In this document: one piece after another, positions 48,093 through 60,181 of the stretch | Numbering within the stretch: position 1 is the first letter of the stretch | How the letters are laid out: every line of letters starts with the position of its first letter | NCBI RefSeq assembly: GCF_008728515.1 | Contig: NC_044996.1 | Span: forward strand, 107,037,467-107,101,466 | Length of the DNA: 64,000 nucleotides | Direction of reading: 5' to 3' | Origin: Papio anubis | Lineage: Eukaryota > Chordata > Mammalia > Primates > Cercopithecidae | Notes under the pieces: model-generated | The model's database searches: none | What the model saw: the letters and a program-made list of their open reading frames with translations, nothing else | Told to the model about the DNA's origin: nothing | Position numbers and translations under genes: made by a program

Positions 48093-48599
48093 TTATTATC
48101 TCTTAGTTTTTGTGGATCAGAAATACAGGCACAGCTTATCTGAGCCCCCTGGCACAGAGTCTCTCCTGTGCTACAATCAGGATGTTGACTATGGCTGCAG
48201 CCTCATCTCAAGGCTCCAGCAGGGAAGGACTTACTTCCAAGCTCACTCATGTGGTTGCTGGCAGGTTTCAGGGCCTCAGTTCCTCATTAGCTCTTGAGTG
48301 GAAGCCACTCTCAATTCCCTATCACATGGGCCTCTCCAACAGAGCAACTTGATTAGTCAAAGGCAGCAAAATGTTCTGCTAGCAAGATAGAAGCCAGTCT
48401 TGTATAACTAACCTTGGAAGTGAAATCACTTTAGCCACATTCTATTTGTCAGGGGCAAATTACTAGGTCCAGCTCACACCCAAGGGGAGAGAATTGTACG
48501 TGGATGTGAATACCAGGAGACAGGGCTCATGCGGGGCCATATGAGAAGTCTCCTTTCCATGAAGTAGTTTCAGAAGGAGTATAGAAAACTGCTTGACTG
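48093..48599. other. No gene recognised
   Basis: Two overlapping frames cross this region, but one begins in the microsatellite translation and neither has a known domain. Confidence 0.4.
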
Positions 48600-48810
48600 A
48601 GCTGCCTCTGGAGCCTTGTTTGGACTCTTGGCATTGCCACATATTAGCTACATAGCTTTGAAAAAAGTTACTTAATCTCTTCAAAGGCCAGCTCACTCAT
48701 CTATTAATCAGAATAATAATTAGCTCTCCAGATGGTTGAGAGGATTAAATTAAGAGAATTTACGTATGTGGATATTTAGCATGGTGCCTGACACATGGCA
48801 GGTACTCAAA
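48600..48810 (+). mobile_element. MIR SINE, sense
   Basis: 'tggcattgccacatattagc', 'agttacttaatctcttcaaa' and 'ggtgcctgacacatggcagg' are MIR landmarks. Confidence 0.82.
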
Positions 48811-49259
48811 AACATGACTTGTCTTAGCCACGGTTCCCCAGCAGCAGACCCTGAGAGATAGAAAAATGGATTCCTATCTCATCTTCCTATGAAGATGAGA
48901 TGAGCAGAGGAGAGGAAGAAAGGGAGAAAATTTGGCAGCCATTCTGCAAGAGGTAACTTCAGCCTGATCCTGCCAGGAAATTCTGCAGTGTGAGGCCTCC
49001 AAGTTGTATCATCCTGAGGTCAGACAGTTGTGCTTTCAAAGTCCCACATTCTATAGCCATTGGTTAACAGTCACCCCCAGGTAGAGGTGAGGGATGAAAA
49101 CTCTCAGAACTAATCCTCTGACCTGTGGGCAAAATAGCTCCAATAGCCTGAGGGCAGCTTTCAAGGAAGAGCCCACTGAAAGGTGGCAATTCAAAGAACA
49201 CTGAAATCAGTGGAGGAAGGACACATATAGTAAAATGGCAAAGAAATCTGAAGGAACCT
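48811..49259. other. No gene recognised
   Basis: Unassigned sequence with no credible frame. Confidence 0.35.
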
Positions 49260-50180
49260 ATCTGGAGCACTGACACTGTCCAGTGTATTACTCAATAAAA
49301 CATACGGTAGTGGTAGTGAGAATGGAGTAAGGGGGCAGATGTAAATGTTGCAAAGAGAGAGAGCTTACAAATTTGGCAATTGATTAGATACTGGGAAGAG
49401 CAAAGGATAGGCTTTGAGCTTTTGGGAAAAGGAGGTAATTTGTGAGAGGACATAATGAATTCATCTTTGGACCTGTTGAGTTTGATATGCTGTTGGATTA
49501 TTCAGGGAGTAATGTCCATCAGGAAGTTGTGAACATATGAATAGAGCTTGAAGAAATAACTAAATTAAGAGAAATAGGTTTTGTAGATAAAACAATGGAC
49601 TTTGATGAATTCATCGAGGTTCAAGAGAAAGAAAAAATAAGAACCAAGGACAGAGTCTTGGAGAGTCTTTAGAAGCAAGAGGAGGAAGAAAATCAGTGCA
49701 AGAGTCAGAGGAGTATCCAGAATTAGGAGAACAAAGAGGCTTCGGTGTCATAAAATTCAGGAGAAGAGAGGCTTGAGAATATCAAAAGAGGGAGAGAGGT
49801 GGAGAGGAATAGAAAGAAGGATATAGCAATTGGATTTACAATTAGTAGGTTATCTGTGACACTGGTGAGTGGTTTCAGAAAGGTGGCAGAAATGAAATCC
49901 ACATTTCGAGGGGAAAAATGGTGAGAATATTATGAGAATTATTTCAAGAAGTTTGAGTGCAGTGAGTTTGGCAGCTCGTGGGAGGCAGGATATAATTATT
50001 TTTAATATAGGATAGACGTAAAAATAAAAGTGAGGGGAAGGGCCAGTAAAGCAGGTGTAATTGAAAATATAAATTGATGGAACCAGATCTAAAGTGTCAC
50101 CAGAAGACAGTGAGGTCAAGAGAATATTCATATTCTTCCTTTCATTTTGGGCTCCAGTAGAGTAAGTAAACCCATTCATG
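49260..50180 (-). mobile_element. L2 LINE, antisense, more upstream portion
   Basis: 'ggacctgttgagtttgatat', 'gacagagtcttggagagtct' and 'gtgacactggtgagtggttt' follow the antisense L2 consensus in order for about 0.9 kb. No ORF remains. Confidence 0.82.
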
Positions 50181-51316
50181 ACAGCTTCCTGTAGCTGATG
50201 TTATTATCAGCGCCGCCCCCCACGCTGCCCCGATTCCCTTTAAGCTTAGAATCTGTCAAATCATGAGTCAAATAGTGTCTCTAGTAAAGAGTGCTTAATT
50301 TCTGATGAAGCTTGCCATTTAAAAAGTAAAATGCAAAAGATGACTATATCAGGATGATGAATAGCAGATGCTTAACTAGCAGTGAGAGCTCACAGATCCA
50401 CCCACAACACTCATCACTATGGAGGGAAGCAATAACCCTAAAACCAAATGCAATTTACAGACCTAATTTTTGGTTTCTGTGTACTAAAGTTTGCATCAGC
50501 ATACAGATAAAACAACCTTCAATTGGACTTCATGTGCCCAGTCACTCCTGATATCTATAAAGGTAAAGACTGGGGGACAAGTTTGTTAGTCAAGGGCTCT
50601 AAATAGAACCAGAAATAAAAGGATCTTAAAACTAGTCACTGTATTATTTTTCATCTTCAATATGTTTTGTTTTTATTTGGATTTCTTTTCTCAGACACTA
50701 TGAGAAGGGATTTGGGGTTCTAAATTAGGCCTGGAATGAGGAAAATACAACTATCTTTATGACATTATTAGTATTTTCCCAGAGTATTACCCTGGATTAC
50801 AAACATGAAATTGAGCTTCTTAGATCCACCAGGACCCCAACTTGTACAGAAAAGGGCTATGGCAGCCCCTGTTAAGAGTTTAGTGGTGGAGGTAAGGACC
50901 TCTGAAACCAATTCAGAGCCAAGCTATACTTTGTAGCCACCTTCCTACTGTTAGGCTTATATATGCCATGTTAAACAAACTGGAAATTAATTTCACCATA
51001 TGATGTATCCATGGAGTGGTTTCTTTTCACCAATCTGGAGCCCACATGAAAAAAAACTAAGGACCAAACAATGGAGTTAAAAAAATTCATAGATGTAATT
51101 CAAGAAAACATTGCTGAAATCAAAGGAGCCTTGAATATGCAGATTAAAATGGTGTATTCAGGAAAAACTGGTACTGAATGCACATTCCAGTTATTAATAT
51201 CTCAGCTCCAAACCTACCCTTCTATATTCCACTTGGTGATGCTGGGACTGGGACCTGCAAATTACATTTCTCATCAGCCAACTGGCTCCTTGTTAGGACC
51301 TGCCAAAGAGGAGATA
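50181..51316. other. No gene; older repeat at the right edge
   Basis: Positions 50181-51140 are unassigned. 51150-51316 ('gatgctgggactgggacctg', 'ggctccttgttaggacctgc') looks like the left half of an old repeat whose right half resumes after the ERV at 54438. Confidence 0.45.
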
Positions 51317-51985
51317 TGATGATTAATATTAGGTGTCAATTTGACTCCATTGAGGGATGCCTGGATGGCTGGTAAAGCATTGTTCTTGAGTATGTCTGTA
51401 AGGCTGTTTCCAGAAGAGATTGACATGTGAGTCAGTGGACTGAGAGAGGAAGATGGCCCACTCAGTGTGAGCAGGCACCATCCGATGGGCTGCCAGTGTT
51501 GATAGAACAAAGCAGGAAGAAGAAGGGGGTATTCAGCTTGCTTGCTCTTCTTTCTTTTGCTCGCTCTCTCTCTCTCCTGGTGCAGTATACCCTTTCCTCC
51601 CCGTGCTCTTGGACATCAGACTCCAGGTTCTTCGGCCTTGGACTCTGGAACTTGAACCAGCAGCCTCCCCAGGGCTCTCAGGCCTTTGGCCTTAGAATGG
51701 GGATGCACTATCAGGTTTCCAGGTTTTGGGCCTTACAGACTTGGACTGAGCCATGCTACCAACTTCCCTAGGGGCCATGCTACCAGCTTCTATCTTTCTC
51801 CCCCGGCAGACAGCCTGTTATGGGACATCACCTTGTAGTTGTGTGAGCGAATTCTCCCTAATAAATTCCTTTTCATGTATGTATATATGTGTATACATAT
51901 CCATATATATATATATGGTATACATTTTAACGTTTTATATATATCCTATTAGTTCTGGTCCTCTTGGAGGACCCTGACTAATACA
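51317..51985 (+). mobile_element. 5' LTR-like segment of an ERVL/MaLR-class element
   Basis: 'gtgtcaatttgactccattg' near the start, 'cctaataaattccttttcat' (AATAAA) near the end, and terminal 'ctgactaataca'. It differs clearly from the 3' LTR at 54015-54437. An internal TA-rich expansion lies at 51875-51925. Confidence 0.65.
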
Positions 51986-51991
51986 GAAAAT

Positions 51992-52009
51992 TGGTACCAA
52001 GTAGCGGGG
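51992..52009 (+). other. Primer-binding site resembling tRNA-Leu
   Basis: 'tggtaccaagtagcgggg' lies seven bases after the LTR end. Compared with the tRNA-Leu-type site 'tggtaccaggagtgggg' it differs at a few positions. This is the hallmark site of ERVL-class elements. Confidence 0.6.
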
Positions 52010-52355
52010 CATTGCTATAAAGATACCTGAAAATGTAAAAGCAGCTTTGAAACTGCATAATGGGCAGAGGTTGAAGAGTTTGGAGGGCTCAGAAGAAGAC
52101 AGGAAGACAAGGGGGAAATTTAGAACTTCTTAAAGACTGGTTAAATGGATGTGATCAAAATGTTGACAGAAATATAGATAGTAAAGGCCAGGCTGACAAG
52201 GTCTCAGATGGAAATGAGGAGCTGATTGGGAACTGGAGCAAAAGTAGCCCTTGTTACCCCATAGCAAAGAACTTGGCTGAATTGTGCCCACGTCCTAGGG
52301 CTTTGTGGAAAGCCATACTTAAGAGTACCTAGGGTATCTGGCAGAAGAAATTTCT

Positions 52356-52420
52356 TTTTTTTTTTTTTTTAATCTTCTCATTTTTTTTTATTATTATTAT
52401 TATGCTTTAAGTTCTAGGGT
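52356..52420 (-). mobile_element. Ultra-short L1 3' tip, antisense
   Basis: Antisense poly(A), then 'aatcttctca', a second A-rich tract, and 'ttattattattatgctttaa' plus 'gttctagggt' of the young-type L1 3' end. Flanked by 'aatttct' (52349-52355 and 52421-52427). Only about 35 nt of L1 proper is present. Confidence 0.65.
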
Positions 52421-52427
52421 AATTTCT

Positions 52428-52725
52428 TTTTTTTTTTTTTTTTTGAGACGGAGTCTCGCTCTGTCACCCAGGCTGGAGTGCAGTGGCCGGATCTCAGCTC
52501 ACTGCAAGCTCCACCTCCCGGGTTTACGCCATTCTCCTGCCTCAGCCTCCTGAGTAGCTGGGACTACAGGCGCCCACCACCTTGCCCGGCTAGTTTTTTG
52601 TATTTTCAGTAGAGACAGGGTTTCACTATGTTAGCCAGGATGGTCTCGATCTCCTGACCTTGTGATTCGCCTGTCTCGGCCTCCCAAAGTGCTGGGATTA
52701 CAGGCTTGAGCCACCGTGCCCGGCC
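52428..52725 (-). mobile_element. AluYR-type (Old World monkey) Alu, antisense
   Basis: Near-consensus young Alu; 'gtggccggatctcagctcac' is the antisense of the AluYR right-arm core, with 'caggcttgagccaccgtgcc' at the far end. A perfect 20-bp target duplication from 'taagttctaggg' to 'taatttct' lies at 52408-52427 and 52726-52745. Confidence 0.96.
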
Positions 52726-54014
52726 TAAGTTCTAGGGTAATTTCTAAGCAATAAAGCATTTAAGAAGTGGCATGGCTACTCTTAGCAGCTTACAAACAGA
52801 TATGGCAGCAAAGAAGCAATCTAAAGTTGAAATTTATAATTAAAATGGAAGCAGAACATATAAATTTGGAAAATTAGCAGCCTGGCCATGTGGTAGAGAA
52901 GGAAAGAGCATTTTCAGGAGAGGAATTTAAGGGTGCTGTGGTGCATCAACTTGCCGAAGAGGTCAGCATGACTGAAAGGGAGCCAAGTGATAATAGTCAG
53001 AACAATGGGAAAAAGGCCCCAAAGGCATTTCAGAATTCTTTGACGCAGCCCCTCCCATCACAGGCCCAGAGACCTAAGAGGACAGAATGGTTTTTTAGGG
53101 GACAAGCCTGGGGCACTGCTGCCTTGTACCACCTTGAGATACTGCTCCTCGCATCCCAGCTGCTTTGGCTCCACCCACAGCTTAAAGGGCCCCAGATACT
53201 GCTCAGGCCACTGGGCCTTCTGGAGGGTACAGTCCATAAGCCTTGGCAGCTTTCACCTAGTGTTAAACCTGAAGGCTCCCAGAATGCAAGAGTAAAGGAG
53301 GCTTGGTGCCTTCCACTTAGATTTCAGAGAATGTATTGGAAAGCTTGGGATCCCAGGCAGAAGCCTGCCACAGGTGTGAAGGCCCCACAGAGAGACTCTA
53401 CTAAAGTGATGCCAAGGGGAAATGTGGGCTTGGAGCTCCCACAGAAAGTCCCCGCTGGAGCATTGCCTAGTAGAGCCACTGGAGCAGGACCACTACCCTC
53501 CAGAACCCAGATTAATAGAGCCACCATCAGCATGCAACCTCAGACTAGAAAAGCCACAAACATTCAGCTCCAACCAGTGAGAGCAGCTATGTGGGCTGAG
53601 CCTGGCAAAGCCATGGAGTCAGGCTGCCTAAGACCTTGGGAGCTCACCTCTCACGCCAGTGTGCCCTAGATGTAAGACCTGGAGTCAAAAATTATTTTGG
53701 AGCTTTAAGAGGTAATGTCTGCACTGTTGGGTTTCAGATTGTATGGGGTCTGTTACCTTTTCCTTTTGGCTGATTTGTCCATTTTGGAATGGGAATGTTT
53801 ACCCAATGCCTGTATCACCACTGTATCTTGGAAGTAAATACTTGTTTTTGATTTTACAGACTCATAGGTGCAAGGAACTTGCCTTGAGTCTCAGATGAGA
53901 TTTTGGACTTTTGAGTTGATGCTGGAATGGGTTAAGATTTGGGGGCACTATTGGGAAAGGATGATTATATTTTGCAATTTGAGAAGGACATGAATATGGG
54001 GGATTGAGGTTGAA

Positions 54015-54437
54015 TGATATGGTTTGGATGTGTGTCCCCTCAAAATTTCATGTTGAAAGGCAATCCCCAATGTTGGAGGTAGGGCCTAGTAGGAGGTGTC
54101 TGGGTCATGGGAGCAGATCGCTCATGAATGTCTTGGTGCCGTCCTCATGGTAATGAGTGAGTTCTCCTTATACTAGTTCCTATGAGAGCTGGTTGTTAAA
54201 CAGAGCCTGGCACCTCCCTCCCCTCTCTCTTGCTTCCTCTCTTGCCATGTGATCTCTGCACACCATCACTCCTCTTTCCTTCTTCCATGAGTGGAAGCAG
54301 CCTGAAAGTCTCACCAGAAGCAGATGCTGGCACCATGCTCCTTGTACATCCTTCTTAACTGTGAGCCAAAACCAGCTCTTTTCTTTATAAATTACTCCCC
54401 TTCAGGCATTCCTTCATAGCAACACTACACAGACTAA
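54015..54437 (+). mobile_element. 3' LTR of the MaLR element (MST/THE1-like)
   Basis: Starts 'tgatatggtttggatgtgtg' and contains 'ggtgtctgggtcatgggagc', 'ctctcttgccatgtgatctc' and 'ttctttataaattactcccc'; ends 'cacagactaa'. Typical MST/THE1 LTR of about 420 bp. Confidence 0.92.
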
Positions 54438-54840
54438 GTCAGGGGCCCTATAGGGATATTGTAAGGCAGGAGAAGAGACCATTCTTTCTCATTTTTGCAT
54501 AATGCTCCTGGCAACATTGGCAACATCACTTTGTCGGTTCCTGTCTCCAGTTTCTTTGGCATTCTCACAACTGACTGATCTTGCCCCTTCAGAGACAACA
54601 GCAGCAGCCAAGAGTACACATTCTTCAGAGGTCTGAGGATCAGCTCTGCAGGGCCTCTTCAAGCTCCTGAAATGCTAGCACCAGCCAAGCAGCACCCCTT
54701 CCTAGAAGGTTGGGGTCCCTGCCTCCAAGCTTCTAGGTCCTGTTAGTTACTTCCATTTGTTCCCACCCCTCCCACCCTGTCTTAGGAATGGTAGCTGTTT
54801 CCTGCAGGTATTATCTCTGATGATCACCCCGTGTACTTAC
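54438..54840 (+). mobile_element. Right half of an older repeat split by the ERV
   Basis: 'gggatattgtaaggcaggag', 'ctcctggcaacattggcaac' and 'gatgatcaccccgtgtactt' continue the repeat begun at 51150-51316. Family not named. Confidence 0.45.
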
Positions 54841-54879
54841 ATAGTTGTCCCGTATTTTAGTTGTATCTTATTTTTAAGT

Positions 54880-55600
54880 TTAAAGATTAGATGTTATTAT
54901 CTTTATATTCACTTGTTTTTTTTATATTCTCCATTTGGATTTTATTCATTATTATTCCTTTTTGCATTTCAGACCTTATGTCTGCCATTATTTTCTCCTG
55001 CTTGACTGACAATCCTTTAGAATTTAATGATGATCTACTGATAAAAGCCTTTTATTTTTCTTTGTCTAAAAAAAGTTTTTTCATTTCTGTTCTTGAAATA
55101 TAGTTTCTGTGGGTATGAAATTCCAACTTGACAGTTACTTAATCTCAGAATATTAAAGATAGTCCACTGCCTTCTGGCTTCAATGGTGGCTATTGATCTA
55201 ATAGCTATCCTTTTATAAGTGTTTGTTAGTCTTTTCCTCTCCGGTTGCTTTGGATATTTTCTGCCTTTGTTAATTCACAGTTTCACTAAGATATATGAAG
55301 GTGTGGATTTTTCTTATTTTTCCTGTTTGGGATTTATAAGAATTTTATAATGAGGCTTGGGTCTGTCAACAATTCAGGAAAATTCTTATCCATTATCTCT
55401 TTGAATAGTTGTGTTGCACCATGTCTTTTAAACTTTTCTTTAATAGATTTTATCTCCTATCTCCGGGCTACATTCTAGATCTTCTCTTTAGGTCTCACAG
55501 CTGGTGCTATCACAACACATTCCTCTATGGCTCAGGCTCTTGCCTCCCATACTGCAGCAGTGCTGCAGAACTGAGGCTCCCAGTTGCACCTTCTTTTTGT
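54880..55600 (-). mobile_element. Old L1M 5'-side sequence, antisense
   Basis: 'ccactgccttctggcttcaa', 'ggatattttctgcctttgtt' and 'cacagtttcactaagatata' are diverged antisense L1M, the same region of the family as 13.8-14.2 kb. Confidence 0.6.
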
Positions 55601-57679
55601 TAATGTGGGCCCTATCTTATGGCCCTCTCAGGAAACATGAATTTAAGTGGAGTTTGTTCCTGGCACCCTCTCTGCTTCGTAGTCATCTACCTTGCCACGT
55701 CCTCCCAATTCTTATTTCTCTCCTCCAGGGACAGTCTAGCAAGTTGTCTGGCCTAAGGAGACATCCAATGAGGGAGTGAAATTCCAGTCTCCTTTTCTAA
55801 CAGGCTATAACTTTATGAATGATTCTCTTGCAACTCCCATCTTGGCTTTGAAAAAGGGAAGTACCCTCGCCCCGAGGTCAATCAGAGAAAGGTTGATGGC
55901 AATGGTGAAGGGTCACAACGGCTTACTTTACAGATACAGAGTCATGGGCTCTCCCTGAGTTCTCCTATAGTATATACTAAGAGAAGGGAAGGGGAGGATC
56001 TGCTTTCTTTTTTTAATTTCCAGTTCATATTCTTTGCAGTGGAGCAGTTGGCCTCAACTCTAGATGGCTATCTAAACTTAGATTTAGGGTACTATTTAGT
56101 CTTTTATTAACAGCTTTAGGCCTTAACTTTAGTTCCAGGGAAACAGAAAAATCTCACTCAACATCTAATCACACATTATTTTTTAGAGAAGTTGCTCAAC
56201 CATTGGGATACTCAACTGTTACTGTCAGTTGTATTCCTAACTTTACTCCTTAATATACTGTGCTTAACTCAAATAATTCAATGAACATGTGTTTAGAAGA
56301 ATTATTAAATCTTTCTGAGCTCTTAGTTCTGATATAGCAATTTCTTTTATGATTTCTAGAATTCTATCTAAGGGATAGTTTGTTAAACACTTTAAAACGT
56401 ATGAAATCTATGCAACTCAATAGACCCTATCCTCATCTTGACTATTCCCTAAAACAGCAGCAAATAAACAAAAACATCTACTTCTGGTTAGCTTCTCAAA
56501 TTAGAGCAAGTATAAGCACAATCTATTGATTGTCTGGGATGCACACACACTAGCGTCATCCATTAACAATGTTAATTAGAGGAATCATCAATTAAAGTAT
56601 AGCAGGCCTTGGGCTGAGAATAGACATTACAGAAAACAGTCATGATCTGCTAATTATCTAATCACTAATGGACATGAGTGAGTTAAACAGCATTATGACA
56701 CTCATAAAAGCAGTAAAAATTTTAAATAAGATGGCATATGCTTTTTGTAAAACAAGTTAAATAAAACAGAAAAGTATTAAAAAGAACGTAAAAATCCCCA
56801 CAAATCATCTGACCTGGAGGTGAACACTGGGAATATTTTGGTAAACATCTTTATAGACAAATTTTAAAAGAATCACAGTTTGTCATGGTTTTATGTATCA
56901 CAAGCATTACCATTTCAGATGCTTCTCAATATTCTCTGTAACTTCCTCATATTCTTTCATTTTATAGAAGATTAATGATTCACTAGTGTCTATTTGCAGA
57001 CATTTGCATAAGGGAGTGGGATTAACCTCCGGAAAACTAGAATGTAAAGAGGTCATGGAGCCTATTTAGAAGCATCAGACTTTAAGAGTTGCCTATAATT
57101 TTAAGGAAATTCCCGAGCTTTAATGAGGAAGATTATATCTAAAGGCATAACATAGCAAGTTAGTTTTGCCCTGTTGATCCTATGTTGGTGTTAAATCAGT
57201 GGCAAGTTCTTTTTGGTTTTCTTCTGTGTGAATCTTTATAGTTGTCTTTATGGTGTCTCCTTTAATTGCTAAGCAGGACTGCCACCTAGCTTCAATTGCC
57301 TAAGCTTTCAGAATGTCAGAGCTTCCATTAGATGATGAGTGGCCAACTTGAAGGTCCCCTCAAATGCCTCTATCACTATCACTTAAAGTGCCTTTATCCC
57401 AGGCCAAAGGAGGTCTTCATTTGGCTTTGTTATATTATCGTTGCAGACAATGAAGATTTCAGAGGAAAAAATGTAATTGTTACTCTTTGTATGATCACAA
57501 GATAACAGGAATCTGTTAGCAGCCCCTTTGGCTACTCAGAGGATGAAGCCAAAAGTATGCCATGGTCAAGTATGGTGGGCAGGGACATCCTTTTTCCCCA
57601 GGCAGATCTTAAACTTCATACATCATTTACAATACCAGGTATTTTGTAATAGAAATAATTATTTAATGACTGTCAGAAT
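55601..57679. other. No gene; old L1-like traces
   Basis: Around 56790-57000 there is L1M 3'UTR-like sequence ('tggtaaacatctttatagac'). The remainder, including the frames at 55504-55958, has no recognisable product. Confidence 0.35.
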
Positions 57680-57855
57680 CAATGATTCTCAACCCTGGCT
57701 GCACATTAGAATTATCTGGGAATCTTTTAATCAGTATCAATGATTACGTCCCACCTCCAGAGACGCTGATTTAATTGTTCCAAGGTTCTTCTCAGACATT
57801 GGTATTTTTAAGCTTCTCAGTAATTCTAATTAATGCCCACATTTTCAAACCACTG
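57680..57855 (+). mobile_element. MER20 hAT element
   Basis: 'caatgattctcaaccctggc' at the left, 'gagacgctgatttaattgtt' in the middle and 'tttcaaaccactg' at the right; complete length for MER20. Confidence 0.88.
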
Positions 57856-57927
57856 ATTGAAATTAATAGAAAGGAGAGGAAACCTCATTATAGCTATAGT
57901 TTAGATAATGAAAGAAGCCAGTTTAGG

Positions 57928-58232
57928 GCTGGGAGCAGTGGCTCACAACTGTAATCCCAGCACTTTGGGAGGCCGAGGCAGGCAGATCATCTGAGGTCAG
58001 GAGTTCGAGACCAGCCTGGCCAACATGGTAGAACCCCGTCTCTCCTAAAATAAAAAATAAAAAAATTAGCTGGGCATGGTGGCATGCACCTGTGATCCCA
58101 GCTACTTAGTAGGCTGAGGCAGGAGAATCGCTTGAACCCGGGAGGTGGAGTTTGCAGTGAGCCAAGATTGCGCCACCGCACTCCAGCCTGGGCAACAAGA
58201 GTGAAACTCCATCTCAGAAAAAAGAAAAAAAA
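57928..58232 (+). mobile_element. AluS-type, sense
   Basis: Full Alu from 'gggctgggagcagtggctca' through an A-rich tail. Target duplication 'aagccagttt' on both sides (57916-57925 and 58233-58242). Confidence 0.95.
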
Positions 58233-58331
58233 AAGCCAGTTTGAGCAGATGCTCAAATTTTGAGGAAGGAAAAAATGGGAAAAAGTAATATGTTTTTCAT
58301 CTTAGTCATGTTTCAGTGCTGTTTCCTCATA

Positions 58332-58470
58332 GCCAGGATGACCATATAATTTATCACCCAAATCAGGACACTTCTGAGAGTGAAAGAGGGAGCTATTAAC
58401 AAATATGCTGGAACAAAAATTAACTATTACTGTCCAGGCAACTTGGGACCAGTTGGTGCCATGCTTAGAT
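58332..58470 (+). mobile_element. Short DNA-transposon remnant
   Basis: 'caggatgaccatataattta' and 'gtgaaagagggagctattaa' resemble the same small TIR element as 27866-27980, in opposite layout. Family not named. Confidence 0.5.
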
Positions 58471-59739
58471 ATATGGCTTGCCTGTCTTCTTGATCTCAAT
58501 AGTTGCCCAAAGGTAAGCAATACTGTTGTTGATGTTTTAGTATTTGCCTATTGGAAGACTTTTAAGTCACTTTTAAAACTATGTGTCACTATCATATCAA
58601 ATTCTAGCAGTCATTTTTTGGAAAGTTATTTTTTCCTTGTTTAAAAGATGCATGTTCTCAATATTCTTATTTTACTGCACCACCTTTCTCTTGCAGAAGA
58701 GATAGGAAATGCAACCCACATATATTGCCTTAAAAAAAATTTTAACCACTGTGGATACTTTTTAGTACCTCCAGCCAAAATTAAATGAGGCAGAAGTTAG
58801 AAACCAGTTGCTGTAATTAAGTTTTTAGTTTGTGTGTGGATCTTGCACACACAAACTTGGTCCATTTCCCATTAACAAGGATAATTAAATGTTAATTGGA
58901 CTTAAGACATTTGTGAATGTATAGTCTTAATTAATTACGTTTATTGATTAGCTTTATTCTTCTGGCTAAATGAAATGTCTGTGAGAACTCTTTAAAGAAG
59001 TAGAAAGTGCCATATAAGTGAAAGACATTATTATATCACTGAAGTTTGTGTTTTAAAACAAATAATCCTAATTTTCCTATGAGATTTGGTTCAATGGGTT
59101 TTCAATAGTTTTCTTAACCTGAGAAATATTTTAGCAAATGAAATTTTATTTAGAAACTCAATATATAAAATAGGTTAAAGACCTGCTGCTTGGATTGAAG
59201 TGAGAAGAGGAAATTGGGATGGGGACAAGGGGAAGGAGGCAGTACTTTGGCTATTCTGTTCACTCCCCCTCTTTCAGAATAAAGGTATATGAAGAGAGTG
59301 GGAGAGAAACTTGGGGCTTTGAAAAATCTATGTTGTGTTCCTAGTTTCAGTACCAGCTTTCTGCTACAGCCCAAAATATTAACTTATTTCCAGGGGTTTC
59401 CTTTTCAACTGATAGAGGATAACACAGTCTGCCATCTGCCTGCCACTCAGGGATGATATTTGAGCCAAAGATGATAAATATGACATGCTTTGATTTGCCA
59501 ATGAGAATTTAATTAAATCTAAAGTACTTTAGGTTTCTATAATAAAATTATTACTAATGAACAAAAGAAGCAACAAGCCCAGAGAGAGAAAAGAAGACAG
59601 AGATTTAGTTGCTGAGTTGAAGAATATTTTAGCAAGAATCTTGCTCTCTTTACATCTTCTGTTATTCATAAAGCCAAGCTAATAGATCTACATGATCTTT
59701 TACCCAGACTTCTTTCCCTTATGACCATTTTCCCATCAA
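58471..59739. other. No gene recognised
   Basis: Unassigned apart from the short duplicate at 59282-59325. Confidence 0.35.
59282..59325 (+). repeat. 44-bp dispersed duplicate, copy 1
   Basis: 'gaagagagtgggagagaaac' plus flanks match 60182-60225 with about three mismatches. Confidence 0.85.
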
Positions 59740-60170
59740 TTGGTGAATGAACAAATTGTGGTATATCCACACAATGGAATATCACTCAGTAGTACAAAGC
59801 TAAATGAACTTTTGAAACACATAACATGTCTGAATCTCAAAAACATTATGCTGAAGGAAAGAATCTGGGCACAAAAGACCATATACCCTATGATTCCATT
59901 TATATGACATTTGAGAAAAGACAAATCGAATCCATAGTATCAGAAGGAAGATTAATGGTTGCCTGGGCTAGAGGTGGGGAGTATTGAATAGAATGGGGTT
60001 GCAAGGGAGCACTTAGGGGTTCGGGAAATGTTTTGCATCTTAATTGTGTTGATGCTTACACGAGTTTATACATTTGTCAAAACTAATCAAAATATACACT
60101 TAAAATAGGTGCACTTTAGTGTATATAAACTAATGTCAATTTCATTGATTAAAAAGTTTCATTTTCTTTT
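59740..60170 (+). mobile_element. Old L1M 3' end, sense
   Basis: 'tggtatatccacacaatgga', 'ctgggcacaaaagaccatat' and 'attaatggttgcctgggcta' are a diverged sense L1M terminus. Confidence 0.75.
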
Positions 60171-60181
60171 CAAAGAAAGAA

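Larger units (their letters stand above)
51986..54014 (+). mobile_element. Internal region of an ERVL-MaLR (THE1/MST-int-like) element
   Basis: 'aaagatacctgaaaatgtaa', 'gcagaggttgaagagtttgg', 'ggagggctcagaagaagaca' and, later, 'ttggtgccttccacttagat' and 'gttgggtttcagattgtatg' follow the MaLR internal consensus. It is interrupted at 52356-52725 by an L1 tip and an AluYR. A 260-codon open stretch (52890-53669, GTG start) lies in it but matches no retroviral enzyme or capsid motif I can see; probably chance. Confidence 0.85.
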
